Below, one piece after another: positions 51,098-59,993 of a DNA stretch of 64,000 nucleotides. The stretch covers positions 1 through 64,000 of the forward strand of contig JAYFPO010000009.1 of NCBI GenBank assembly GCA_034927685.1, in the 5' to 3' direction. Origin of the DNA: RGIG3159 sp034927685. GTDB lineage: Bacteria > Bacillota > Clostridia > Oscillospirales > Oscillospiraceae. Numbering within the stretch: position 1 is the first letter of the stretch; each line of letters starts with the position of its first letter. The notes under the pieces were generated by a model. The model was not told where the DNA came from and did not search any database. It saw only the letters and a list, made by a program, of their open reading frames with translations. The position numbers and the translations under genes were made by a program.

Positions 51098-52725
51098 AGG
51101 GCGGCGGTCTCCTTTCGGACGCTCTGTTCAGCGGCCTCGTGCAGCAGCCGGAAGTTTTCCCGGTTGGCCCGGTAGAGCCGGAGAAACACGGCGTAGCTTC
51201 TGTCGTAGATGGCGCGGTTTTCCGGGTCCGGCGGGAAGCTGCGGACGGCGGGAACAAAATCCCGCACGGCTTCCAGGTTTGAAATCAGCCCCAGTCCCAC
51301 GCCCATGACGGCCGCCGCGCCGACGGAACCAACATTTTGGGGACTGGCCACGGTCTCAATGGTGCATCCGGTGACGTCGGCGAGAATCTGGCAGGTGACC
51401 GGCGACAGCGCACCGCCGCCGACAAAGCGGATGGGATCGGAGGTTGGAACCTTTTTGCGCTGCTTTTCCAGCATCCACCGCAGATGATAGCAGATGCCTT
51501 CCAGAACAGCGCGAATCAGATCCGTTTTGCCGGTCTCCAGCCGGATGCCAAAGAACATGCCGGTGGAGTTGGGGTCCTCGAAGGGGCAGCGGTTGCCGTG
51601 GAGCCATGGGGTGAAGATCACGCCGCCCGCGCCGGGAGGAGAGTGTCTTACGGTTTCCGTCAGATAGTCGTAGAGACTGCGACGGACGGATTCATGACCC
51701 TCGGAGACGTCCGTTTTTTGCAGATAGATTCCAATTTCGTCCAGCGCCAGATGGTCCCGGACCCATTCCAGGCATTTTCCGGCGGTTTCCATTTCGGCGA
51801 AGTAGTTGAATTTCCCGGACTGTGCGCCGACGATGGCGGCAATCATCGCGCCGACGTCCAGCTCCTGACGGTCCAGTACCGTGGAGACCCAGCCGGAGGT
51901 GCCACAGTAGATATGGGTGTCGCCTGTCCGGACGCAGCCCGCTCCGACGCCGATGAGCGAGGCGTCGCCGCCGCCGCCGAAGACCGGCGTACCGGCCCGA
52001 AGCCCCAGCTCCCGGGCGGCCCGCTCCGTGAGGCCGCCTACCACGTCGGTGGAACGGACGACCTCTGGCAGGTGCTCCATGCGGACGCGCAGCATCTGGC
52101 ACATGGCGTCGCTGAAGCCCTCGCGGCCCTTCCGGGTATCATAGAGCATCGTGGCGTAGGCGGAGTCCTCAGTCATGACGAAGCGGCCGGTGCAGCGGGC
52201 GATCAGATACTCCTTCACGTCCAGCCACTTGTATGCACGCCGAAAGGCCTCCGGTTCGTGGGCCTCCACCCACTTGTACTTCCAGACCGGGTCCTTAACG
52301 CTGGAGGAGACGGCGCGGGTGATTTGCAGGCTCCGCAGCAGCTTGAACAGGTTGGCTCCGGCAATCTGCAGGCCATGGGCCATGCCCGCTTTGAGTTCCT
52401 GCCGCGACCGCTGATCCATGTAGCTCATGGGACGGTGGACGGGCGTTCCATCCCGGTCCACGAGCACCATGCCCTGCATCTGGGAGCAGAAAGAAAGGCC
52501 GGAAATCTGCGCCGGGGAGACGCCGCTTTCGCAGAGCAGCCGCTCCGTGGTGGCGGCCATGGCCTGCCACCACTCGTCGCCGTCCTGTTCCGCGCCGCCA
52601 TTTTCCAGAATGTACAGGTTGTAGCCCTGGGAGGTGCTGCCGAGCAGCGTGATGCCCTTCTCCATGGAGAACAGGCAGGTTTTTACGCCGGTGGTGCCAA
52701 TGTCGTAGGCAATTACAAAGGTCAC
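51094..52725 (-). CDS. FGGY-family carbohydrate kinase
   Basis: A 543-residue sugar kinase of the xylulokinase-like FGGY family. The N-terminal phosphate loop is AYDIGTTGVKTCLFS and the second motif is GVSPAQISGLSFCSQMQGMV. The later FGGGGDASLIGVGAGCV, ATP-binding FVGGGALSPVTCQILADVTG and GSVGAAAVMG are intact. The gene probably starts at GTG 52725. It phosphorylates a polyol, ketose or related C4-C6 compound; the substrate is not deducible but should be acted on by the neighbouring aldolase. Confidence 0.88.
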   Translation of the reverse strand: MTFVIAYDIGTTGVKTCLFSMEKGITLLGSTSQGYNLYILENGGAEQDGDEWWQAMAATTERLLCESGVSPAQISGLSFCSQMQGMVLVDRDGTPVHRPMSYMDQRSRQELKAGMAHGLQIAGANLFKLLRSLQITRAVSSSVKDPVWKYKWVEAHEPEAFRRAYKWLDVKEYLIARCTGRFVMTEDSAYATMLYDTRKGREGFSDAMCQMLRVRMEHLPEVVRSTDVVGGLTERAARELGLRAGTPVFGGGGDASLIGVGAGCVRTGDTHIYCGTSGWVSTVLDRQELDVGAMIAAIVGAQSGKFNYFAEMETAGKCLEWVRDHLALDEIGIYLQKTDVSEGHESVRRSLYDYLTETVRHSPPGAGGVIFTPWLHGNRCPFEDPNSTGMFFGIRLETGKTDLIRAVLEGICYHLRWMLEKQRKKVPTSDPIRFVGGGALSPVTCQILADVTGCTIETVASPQNVGSVGAAAVMGVGLGLISNLEAVRDFVPAVRSFPPDPENRAIYDRSYAVFLRLYRANRENFRLLHEAAEQSVRKETAAL

Positions 52726-52739
52726 AGGAACACCCTCTC

Positions 52740-53393
52740 TCAATGTCTGTGTGAAATCTCCGATTGCTCCAGAGTAAAGGCAGATTCCAGAAATTTCAGA
52801 AGCTCCTGTACGACGGTTTCGTTGTCCTCCAGAATCCCGTCGCCGCAGTAGCGCTGGAACCGCGCCTTATAGTAGTCGCAGCAGTAGGAAAACTGCATCA
52901 TCATCAGCAGGTTGTCGAAAAAGAAGGCGAAAAGCCGTGGGTCCATGTCCCGCCGCACGTCGCCCCGCGATTGGGCCGCGCGGATGGTCTCGGTGTAGAG
53001 GGAGGCAGAGATGCTTTCGATGGTGTCGGCAAGGCAGGCGGCGTGCGCCTGATTGCCGCAGGCGGTGATCTGCAGATACATCCGCATATAGTCGGCATGT
53101 TCCCGGGCGTATTGCTGCACGGCGCGGATCACGGCTTCGGCATAGGAGAAAATTCGGCCCTCCCGGGCCACGATGCCTTCCAGCACCGCCCGCAGGGCGT
53201 CCAGACTCCGCTGGAGGCAGGCGGTAAAAAAAGCGTCCTTGTCCGCATAGTATTTATAGAGCACACCGACGCTGATTCCGGCCTTTCTGGCGATTTCCGC
53301 CATATTGGCCCGGTCCGGGCCATGCACGGCAAATTCGGAAATGCCAATTTCCAATATGTTCGCGCGCGTATCCTCCGTCAGCTTTTTCAGCAT
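52740..53393 (-). CDS. TetR/AcrR-family regulator of the operon
   Basis: A 217-residue regulator. The N-terminal TetR HTH covers about residues 10-55 (AEIARKAGISVGVLYKYYAD), followed by an all-helical ligand domain. It lies inside the five-gene operon, overlapping the aldolase gene by 7 nt and followed 14 bp later by the kinase. It probably represses through the dyad at 55998 in the leader of the first gene. Confidence 0.9.
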   Translation of the reverse strand: MLKKLTEDTRANILEIGISEFAVHGPDRANMAEIARKAGISVGVLYKYYADKDAFFTACLQRSLDALRAVLEGIVAREGRIFSYAEAVIRAVQQYAREHADYMRMYLQITACGNQAHAACLADTIESISASLYTETIRAAQSRGDVRRDMDPRLFAFFFDNLLMMMQFSYCCDYYKARFQRYCGDGILEDNETVVQELLKFLESAFTLEQSEISHRH

Positions 53394-54490
53394 TCCGATT
53401 GCTCCTTACGTCTTGCGTACTGTTTCGTGTAAATCAGACGCTGGAGCTCCGCGTCCGCGCGCGGCAGCGGTTTGCAGCCGGGATGCGTGTCGGCGTAAAG
53501 TTGTGCTCGACATCCCTTCTTTAGAATCAGGCAGACCGCCTCGGTGTCCTCCGGGTTCGCGCCGGTGCAAAGTGCACCCTCGCCCCGCAGCAGCACGGCA
53601 TTTCGCCCCCGGAGACGGTGCACCGTGCTATGGGAGTCCGCCGCGGCGCAGCGGACCGTGGTGCCGGCGATCTGTGCCAGGTCGTCCAGATAGGGATGGA
53701 GGGTCTTCCCGGCGTGGCTGACCGCCGTGACGGCGGCGTCCCGTTCGTGGCGGATGCAGAGCGCGTCACCGCTGCGGTAAATGCCTGCGTGGAGGGCGGC
53801 GACCGGAGGAAGACCGGTTCCGTTCACATCGTACCAGTGCGCGCCGTCTCCCAGCCGCAGGCAGAAGCGGGCGCCATGGCGGGTACTGCTGCCGTAATCC
53901 GCCGCCGCGGGCTGCCCGTTGTCCGGCCCGACCCGCGCGGCGCAGCAGCGCTCCAGTGCGTCCGCCAGCGCAAAGGCGTGTTCCATGTCCCGTCCCAGAC
54001 ACAGCGCGCCGTGGCGCATCATCAGGATAGCGGGGCTGTCCGGGTGTTCCACCGCTGCCGCGGCCACGGCCCGGCGGAGCGTTTTGGTGGAGGGCATCCC
54101 GTAACCGGCGCAGGGAACCAGGTCGCCCAGAAGCGCGCTGTGGCAGCCGGTCAGGTCCTTTCCGGCAATGCCGGCCACGGAGGCCAGTTCCTGATGGGTG
54201 TGGATGACAAACTGCACTTCCGGCCGCAGCCGGTAGACGTCGTCGTGAATGCCCTTTTCGCTGGATGGCGTTCCCTCCTGGGGATTGTAGGCGCAGGTCG
54301 CGAGGTTTACCACCACGAGCTGCTCCGGCCGCAGCGTCTCATAGGCGAGGCCGCTGGGCGTGATGACAAACCGGGCGTCGGAAATTCTGGCGCTGATGTT
54401 GCCCCAGGTGCGGGCAATGAGGCCGGATTCCGTCAGTCTGCGCCCGGCGCGGATGACCAGTGCGCGGGCTTCCGTTTCCGAATACACCAT
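53387..54490 (-). CDS. Tandem class II aldolase/adducin-domain protein
   Basis: A 367-residue protein, about twice the family length. Residues 1-185 are a class II aldolase domain: TWGNISARI, the FVITPSGLAYETL segment, Zn ligands in VIHTHQELAS (about residue 97-100), and MRHGALCLG. Residues about 190-350 repeat the fold in degenerate form: LCIRHERDAAVTAVSHAG stands where the HTHP metal site should be, and VLLRGEGALCTGANPEDTEA matches RNHG. So only the first half is likely to be catalytic. It would cleave a phosphorylated aldol, e.g. a deoxy-sugar phosphate. Confidence 0.85.
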   Translation of the reverse strand: MVYSETEARALVIRAGRRLTESGLIARTWGNISARISDARFVITPSGLAYETLRPEQLVVVNLATCAYNPQEGTPSSEKGIHDDVYRLRPEVQFVIHTHQELASVAGIAGKDLTGCHSALLGDLVPCAGYGMPSTKTLRRAVAAAAVEHPDSPAILMMRHGALCLGRDMEHAFALADALERCCAARVGPDNGQPAAADYGSSTRHGARFCLRLGDGAHWYDVNGTGLPPVAALHAGIYRSGDALCIRHERDAAVTAVSHAGKTLHPYLDDLAQIAGTTVRCAAADSHSTVHRLRGRNAVLLRGEGALCTGANPEDTEAVCLILKKGCRAQLYADTHPGCKPLPRADAELQRLIYTKQYARRKEQSEC

Positions 54491-54493
54491 CCC

Positions 54494-55978
54494 TCAGCCC
54501 CCCAGCGGGCCGCAGCCTGCAAAAACCCGGTCAAAGCGGGAGAGCACGTCGTCGACCATCTCCTCCGTGTAGGCGGCGCTGGTGTAGAGCCGGGAGCCGG
54601 CCAGCGTCACGAGGCCCTCGGCCATGTAGGCCGCGCCCATGTGTTCCATTTCCTTTTGGCGCACGCCGGTTTGCTTCAAAACTTCGGGGATTTTCCAGGG
54701 CTTCGACCAGTCGATGGAAAAGTGCATGGTCCCGGCATTGTCCAGATGGCAGATAGAGCCTTGGTTGAAGGCGACAAAGGGCAGATTGTGTTTTTGGATC
54801 AGGGCCTGCAGCCCCTTCGTCAGACGGTCGCCCATCCGGCCCGCCACCTCGCAGGCGTTCGTGCGCTCAATTTCACAGAGCGTATAGTAGCCTGCCACGC
54901 AGGAAATCGGAGTCGCCGCCATGGTGCCGCCGCACATTGCCTTGGGCACTTTTTTTCCGGAGGAGTCCAGGCCGGCGCCCAGATGCGCCATGCAGTCCCG
55001 GTGCCCACCGACGCCGCCCGCGCCGGGATAGCCGCCCGCTACGATCTTGCCGAACACGGTCAGGTCCGGGTCAACGCCGAAGTAACCCTGTGCCCCGCTG
55101 AGCCCGATGCGGAAGCCGGTGACGACCTCGTCAAAAATCAGAAGCGCGCCGTATTGGCGGGCCAGCCGCGCCGCGCCCCGGATGAACTCTTTGGAGACGG
55201 GGCGTGTGCCGCTCTCCGGTCCCAGCGGCTCCAGATAGACGGCCGCGGTGCCGCCGTCCAGTTTATTTTTGCGCAGCTTGCGCTCCAGACTCTCCAGATC
55301 ATTCGGGAAAAACTCGTCCGTGTGGCGAAAAACAAAGCCGGGCACACCCTTGGAAAGGATACCCTTGGTGCCGGGAATCCGCATCCCATAGGCGAGCTGA
55401 TCGGACCAGCCGTGGTATGCGCCGCCCATTTTGAGAATGTTTTTGTGACCGGTCCGGAGCCGTGCAATCCGCGCAGCGCACATGCAGGCCTCCGTGCCGG
55501 AGCCCAGCATCCGGAACATCTCCGCGGAGGGGACCAGTTCGGACACTTTTTTGGCCAGCCTGTATTCATACTCGTGGAACAGACCGGTGGATGGGCCGCA
55601 GGTGTGCAGCAGGTCGATCACCTGGTCTCGGACGGCCGGCGGGTTGCTGCCGAGAAGGGTGGGACCGCCCGCCTGCAGCAGGTCGTAGTACCAGTTGCCG
55701 TCGATGTCCCAGAGCTTTGCGCCCTCCGCCTTGGTGATGACGATGGGAAAGGGGTAGTTGAAGGCCAGGTTGTGCTGGACGCCGCCTGGAATCACGGCTT
55801 TTGCCTGTTCAATCATAGTCTTGGAGCCGGGACATTTTGCGTCGAAATAGTTTGTCACATAGTTTTGAAGCGTTTCCTTGCGAATCGAGCAGACCGGTTT
55901 CCGCATCAACTCGTCGAGCTGCCTCGTGACGGCAGCCGCGTCCAGGTATTCGTCAATTGCAAATCCATGATAGGCCAT
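54494..55978 (-). CDS. Class III aminotransferase related to glutamate-1-semialdehyde aminomutase
   Basis: A 494-residue PLP enzyme. LIFDEVVTGFRIGLSGAQGY carries the PLP Asp, and TVFGKIVAGGYPGAG carries the PLP Lys. The core is closest to glutamate-1-semialdehyde aminomutases, but an extra N-terminal stretch of about 60 residues and the company of kinase and aldolase argue against a role in heme synthesis. It is the first gene of the operon, preceded by a strong promoter and TetR-type dyad. It probably moves an amino group on a sugar- or polyol-like substrate. Confidence 0.88.
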   Translation of the reverse strand: MAYHGFAIDEYLDAAAVTRQLDELMRKPVCSIRKETLQNYVTNYFDAKCPGSKTMIEQAKAVIPGGVQHNLAFNYPFPIVITKAEGAKLWDIDGNWYYDLLQAGGPTLLGSNPPAVRDQVIDLLHTCGPSTGLFHEYEYRLAKKVSELVPSAEMFRMLGSGTEACMCAARIARLRTGHKNILKMGGAYHGWSDQLAYGMRIPGTKGILSKGVPGFVFRHTDEFFPNDLESLERKLRKNKLDGGTAAVYLEPLGPESGTRPVSKEFIRGAARLARQYGALLIFDEVVTGFRIGLSGAQGYFGVDPDLTVFGKIVAGGYPGAGGVGGHRDCMAHLGAGLDSSGKKVPKAMCGGTMAATPISCVAGYYTLCEIERTNACEVAGRMGDRLTKGLQALIQKHNLPFVAFNQGSICHLDNAGTMHFSIDWSKPWKIPEVLKQTGVRQKEMEHMGAAYMAEGLVTLAGSRLYTSAAYTEEMVDDVLSRFDRVFAGCGPLGG

Positions 55979-55997
55979 GAAATCCCTCCTGATCTCG

Positions 55998-56013
55998 TGA
56001 ATTCATATTCACA
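55998..56013. promoter_or_regulatory. Candidate TetR operator
   Basis: GTGAAT and ATTCAC form a perfect inverted repeat around TCAT (16 bp). It lies about 7-22 nt downstream of the predicted start site of the minus-strand operon and before its first ATG at 55978. The TetR gene lies in this same operon, so autorepression is the simplest reading. Confidence 0.6.
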
Positions 56014-56026
56014 CCTTATGAGAAAA

Positions 56027-56055
56027 ACCTACCACCGGAAACCGCGTTTGTCAAT
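56027..56055 (-). promoter_or_regulatory. Promoter of the aminotransferase-aldolase-kinase operon
   Basis: On the minus strand, perfect TTGACA (56055-56050), 17-bp spacer, TAGGTT (56032-56027). Confidence 0.65.
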
Positions 56056-56131
56056 TACCGTCTATGATTTTGGAACAATGCGCAAAAGAGGCGGGCAAAA
56101 TATAGAAAAATTTCCAAACCGGAGCGACTGC

Positions 56132-56160
56132 TTGACTTTGCTGCCGGAACGGGGTACTCT
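56132..56160 (+). promoter_or_regulatory. Promoter of cobT
   Basis: TTGACT (56132-56137), 17-bp spacer, TACTCT (56155-56160), about 37 bp upstream of the GTG start. Confidence 0.55.
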
Positions 56161-56196
56161 GTTCATGACAAGATTGGAAGGAATGAGGCATCACCT

Positions 56197-57288
56197 GTGG
56201 AAGAGAAACTGAGAAACTGGATTACGGAAATACAGGGCGCAGACCTTGCTGCAATGGACCGGGCGCGGGCATATCAGGCGCGGCTGGCCAAGCCGCCGGG
56301 CAGCCTTGGCAGGCTGGAGGATATTGCGGTGCAGCTCGCGGGCGTCACCGGCCATGTGCGAAACACGATGGAGAAGCGGCGGATTCTCGTCCTCTGCGCC
56401 GACAACGGCGCGCTGGAGGAGGGTATTTCCGTCACGCCCCGGTCCGTGACGGCCGCACAGGCTGCCAACATGACGCGGCACAAAACCGGCATGTCGGCTA
56501 TGGCCTTTGCCTTCGGTGATGAGGTGACGGTGGTGGACGTGGGCATTGCGGACCCCTACGACTGCCCGGACATTCTATACCGTAATCTTGCCAAGGGAAC
56601 CCGGAATCTACTGCGGGAGAAGGCGATGACGCGGGAGGAGACGGTCCGTGCGATTCTGATCGGTATGGAGCTGGCGGAGCAGGCGGGAAAAGACGGCGTG
56701 AACGCCGTCGGCGTCGGGGAAATGGGCATCGGCAACACGACCACCTCCGCCGCCGTGCTGGCGGCGCTGACCGGACTGCCGGTGGAGGCGGTGACGGGCC
56801 GCGGCGGCGGCCTGACCGACGAGGCATTTCTGCGAAAAAAGCAGGTGATCGGGGATGCGCTGCGGCTGCACCAACCGGACCCGCGGGACCCCATTGCGGT
56901 GATTTCCTCCGTGGGCGGGCTGGACATCGCCGCCATGTGCGGTGTATACTTAGGCTGTGCCCGGGCCAGAATTCCTGTGGTGATGGACGGCTTTATCTCG
57001 ATTGTCGCGGCGCTCTGCGCGGCGCGGCTGTGCGAGCATGTGAAGGGGTATCTCTTTCCCTCCCATGCCTCCTTTGAGCGGGGTTACGAGGCCGCAGCGG
57101 CGGAACTCGGCGCGCAGCCGTTTTTGCTGCTCGGGATGCGGCTGGGAGAGGGCAGTGGGTGCCCGCTGGCGTTTCAGGTGCTGAAGGCGGCCTGTGCCGT
57201 GGTCGACGGCATGGCGACCTTCGAGGGCGCGGCCATCAACGACAGTTATCTGGACGAAATCCGGGACAAGGACTGCTTTACTACATAA
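56197..57288 (+). CDS. cobT: Nicotinate-nucleotide:dimethylbenzimidazole phosphoribosyltransferase
   Basis: A 363-residue CobT, which makes alpha-ribazole phosphate for the lower ligand of cobalamin. The KPPGSLGRLEDIAVQLAG motif (about residues 27-44), CADNGALEEGISV, GEMGIGNTTTSAAVLAAL and the C-terminal GEGSGCPLAFQVLKAA with catalytic Glu are conserved. It starts with GTG after GAGG at 8 nt. No other cobalamin genes are near, so it may serve salvage of the lower ligand. Followed by cca 21 bp later. Confidence 0.95.
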   Translation: MEEKLRNWITEIQGADLAAMDRARAYQARLAKPPGSLGRLEDIAVQLAGVTGHVRNTMEKRRILVLCADNGALEEGISVTPRSVTAAQAANMTRHKTGMSAMAFAFGDEVTVVDVGIADPYDCPDILYRNLAKGTRNLLREKAMTREETVRAILIGMELAEQAGKDGVNAVGVGEMGIGNTTTSAAVLAALTGLPVEAVTGRGGGLTDEAFLRKKQVIGDALRLHQPDPRDPIAVISSVGGLDIAAMCGVYLGCARARIPVVMDGFISIVAALCAARLCEHVKGYLFPSHASFERGYEAAAAELGAQPFLLLGMRLGEGSGCPLAFQVLKAACAVVDGMATFEGAAINDSYLDEIRDKDCFTT

Positions 57289-57309
57289 TTGGGGAAGAAG
57301 GCGACCATC

Positions 57310-58629
57310 ATGTTTGCAATTCCAGGCCCGGTCACTGCGGCGTTGGAGCGGCTGCGCTGCAGCGGATTTGAGGCATATTTGGTGGGCGGCTGTGTCCGGG
57401 ACTACCTCATGCACGCAGCACCCCAGGACTTCGACCTGGCCACCAGCGCGACGCCCTCCGAGATGGAACTCGTGTTTGAGGATTGCCGCCAGATCAAGAC
57501 CGGGCTGCGGCACGGCACGGTGACGGTGCTGATGCAGGGCCTGCCGCTGGAGATTACCACCTATCGGGTGGAAACCGGGTACTCCGACAACCGCCATCCG
57601 GACGAGGTCGCTTTTACGCGTTCCCTGCAGGAGGATCTTTCCCGGCGGGATTTTACGATGAATGCCATTGCCTGTCATCCGGAGGAGGGCCTGATCGACC
57701 CCTACGGCGGCCAGGCTGACCTGGCGGCCTGTACGGTCCGCTGCGTCGGCGACCCGGACAGGCGGTTTGGCGAGGACGCGCTGCGGATTTTGCGGGCCCT
57801 GCGGTTCGCGGCCGTACTGGATTTTTCCGTTGCGCCGGAGACGGCAGAGGCCATTCATCGCAGCTGTGCGCTGCTCCGGAACATCTCGGCGGAGCGAATT
57901 TTCACGGAGCTGTCAAAGCTCCTCTGCGGCAAAGCCGCCGGCCGGGTGCTGCTGGAGTATGCCGACGTGCTGGGGGTCCCCATTCCGGAGCTGCTGCCCG
58001 CGATCGGCTTTGACCAGCGCAGCGTCTATCACCATCTGGATGTGTACGCGCATACGGTGGCGGTGGTGGGCGCCTGTCCGGCGGAGCCGGTGCTGCGCTG
58101 GGCGGCGCTGTTTCATGATCTGGGAAAGCCCGCGTCCTTTTCCGAGGACGAGGCGGGCGGACACTTTTACGGCCATGGGGAGCGGAGTAAAAATCTGGCG
58201 GACGCCGCCATGGCCCGGCTGCGGTTTGACAGCGCGTCCCGAGCACGGATTTCGCTTTTGGTGGAGCAGCACGACGTATCGCCGCCCGCCGACGAAAAAA
58301 CCGCAGCCAGGCGGCTGCGGCGGTGGGGCGAAGAGGCTTGCTTCCAGCTGATCGAACTGGGAAGAGCGGACAATCTGGGGCAAAACCCCGCGTACCGGGG
58401 CAGACAGGCGGACTTCGACCGGGCAGAAGCGCTGTACCGGGAGATTCTGGGACAACAGCGGTGTTTCTCCCTGAAAAATCTGGCATTGGACGGCGACGAT
58501 CTGCTCGCGCTCGGTTATCGCGGCCGGGAAATCGGCGAGACGCTCAGCCGCCTGCTGGACGCCGTTATGGACTGCGCGGTAGAAAACAGCCGGGAGGCGC
58601 TGCTGCGGTATTTGGCAGGCAAAGCATAA
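57310..58629 (+). CDS. cca: CCA tRNA nucleotidyltransferase
   Basis: A 439-residue class II nucleotidyltransferase. The head carries YLVGGCVRDYLM (GGxVRD), then the metal Asp pair in DFDLATSA and RRDFTMNAIA (motif B/C), and EDALRILRALRFA (motif E). The tail contains an HD domain with LFHDLGKP, so the enzyme may also act on tRNA 2',3'-phosphates. It adds or repairs the CCA end of tRNAs. I place the start at the ATG 57310, since the longer frame begins with a TTG at 57289. Confidence 0.93.
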   Translation: MFAIPGPVTAALERLRCSGFEAYLVGGCVRDYLMHAAPQDFDLATSATPSEMELVFEDCRQIKTGLRHGTVTVLMQGLPLEITTYRVETGYSDNRHPDEVAFTRSLQEDLSRRDFTMNAIACHPEEGLIDPYGGQADLAACTVRCVGDPDRRFGEDALRILRALRFAAVLDFSVAPETAEAIHRSCALLRNISAERIFTELSKLLCGKAAGRVLLEYADVLGVPIPELLPAIGFDQRSVYHHLDVYAHTVAVVGACPAEPVLRWAALFHDLGKPASFSEDEAGGHFYGHGERSKNLADAAMARLRFDSASRARISLLVEQHDVSPPADEKTAARRLRRWGEEACFQLIELGRADNLGQNPAYRGRQADFDRAEALYREILGQQRCFSLKNLALDGDDLLALGYRGREIGETLSRLLDAVMDCAVENSREALLRYLAGKA

Positions 58630-58668
58630 GCGCAAAAGCGGATTCCGCTTTTGCGCTTATCGTTTTTT
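58628..58668. terminator. Terminator after cca, shared with the dap operon
   Basis: A 14-bp perfect stem (58628-58641 with 58645-58658), 3-nt loop, then ATCGTTTTTT on the plus strand. It starts inside the cca stop codon and ends at the convergent aspartokinase stop. Confidence 0.88.
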
Positions 58669-59989
58669 ACAGCAACGCTTCAAACGCGCGGTAGAGGGAC
58701 CGGATCACTGCTTCATAGTCGTCGTCGGAGACACCGATAATGATGTTGAGTTCGCTGGAGCCCTGGTCAATCATGCGGATGTTGACGTCGGCGACAGCGA
58801 TGGCCTGAAAGACTCGGGCGGCGATCCCCTTGGTGCGAACCATACCATGGCCGACGACGGCCACCAAAGAAAGATGGTCCTCGATGCTGATGGAGTCGGG
58901 CCGTACCTCCCGCTGGAGCGCCTCGAGGACTTGTTCCCGTACCGGTGCGAGCAGGCTGGTGGTGACGACCACAGACAGCGTGTCAATGCCGGAGGGCAGA
59001 TGCTCGAAGGGAACGCCGAAGGACGAAAGCACCTGCAGCACGCACGCGCCCAGGCCGATCTCCGCATTCATCATCGCTTTCTCAATCTGAATGTTGGTGA
59101 AACCCTTGCGGCCCGCGATGCCGGTGACGATTTTGCCGTCGGCCTCCGGCGGGAGGTGCGGCGCAATCATGGTGCCTGCGTCGTCGGGGTGGTTTGTGTT
59201 GCGGATGTTAATGGGAATTCCGGCCGCACGGACCGGGAAAACCGCGTCCTCGTGGAGGACGGAGGCGCCCATATAGGAGAGCTCGCGCAGTTCTGTATAG
59301 GTGATATAGTCGATGGCCTTGGGATTGGGAACAATCCGTGGGTCCGTCACGAGCATGCCGGAGACGTCGGTCCAGTTCTCGTAGAGCGAGGCGTTTACCG
59401 CCCGGGCCACGAGGGAGCCGGTGATGTCGGAGCCGCCCCGGGAAAACGTATGCACCGTGCCGTCGGGCAGCGCACCGTAGAAACCCGCGATGACTGCCCG
59501 GGGCAGGTCTCGCAGGGCAGCGGCCAAACGCGCGTTGGTGGTCTCGCTGTCGAACGTGCCGTCCTCCCGGAACAGCACGCTGTCGGCGGGGTCAACAAAG
59601 GGAATGTCCAGATACGCCGCGATCAGCTTGGAATTGAGATATTCTCCCCGGCTGGCCATATAGTCCCGTTGGGGATGATTGCGCAGATGGGTTTCGATTT
59701 CCGAGAGTTCCTCGTCCACGGGGAACGAAACGGCCAGATCCTTCGCAATGGAGGAAAAGCGTCCGTGAATCTCTGCCAGCACGGGGGAAAAGTCCTCCCC
59801 TGCAAGGGCGGCATCGCAGCAGCGGTAGAGCAGATCGGTCACCTTGGTGTCGGCTGCGTTGCGCTTTCCGGGCGCGGAGGCGACGACATAGCGGCGGTTG
59901 GGATTCTGCCGGATGATAGCGGCGGCTTTTTCGATTTGTGCGGCGGAGGCCAGAGAGCTGCCGCCGAATTTTACGACAATGGGCTGCAT
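58667..59989 (-). CDS. lysC: Aspartokinase (second copy; lysine operon)
   Basis: A 440-residue aspartate kinase. The N terminus has VKFGGSSLASAAQIEKAA and the glycine-rich FSRGGSDITGSLVA near residue 190; tandem ACT domains follow at about 290-440. It is homologous to the aspartokinase at 22025 along its whole length, but a distinct paralogue. It is the last of five genes after the lysine riboswitch, so its supply should respond to lysine. Feedback by lysine at the ACT sites is expected but not shown. Confidence 0.93.
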   Translation of the reverse strand: MQPIVVKFGGSSLASAAQIEKAAAIIRQNPNRRYVVASAPGKRNAADTKVTDLLYRCCDAALAGEDFSPVLAEIHGRFSSIAKDLAVSFPVDEELSEIETHLRNHPQRDYMASRGEYLNSKLIAAYLDIPFVDPADSVLFREDGTFDSETTNARLAAALRDLPRAVIAGFYGALPDGTVHTFSRGGSDITGSLVARAVNASLYENWTDVSGMLVTDPRIVPNPKAIDYITYTELRELSYMGASVLHEDAVFPVRAAGIPINIRNTNHPDDAGTMIAPHLPPEADGKIVTGIAGRKGFTNIQIEKAMMNAEIGLGACVLQVLSSFGVPFEHLPSGIDTLSVVVTTSLLAPVREQVLEALQREVRPDSISIEDHLSLVAVVGHGMVRTKGIAARVFQAIAVADVNIRMIDQGSSELNIIIGVSDDDYEAVIRSLYRAFEALL

Positions 59990-59993
59990 TGTT

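Noticed and set aside
53618..56212. 864-codon open frame on the plus strand
   Set aside because: It lies opposite the aldolase and aminotransferase genes, which have intact motifs, and its translation is rich in Gly/Ala/Arg/His without domains. It is a GC-driven shadow.
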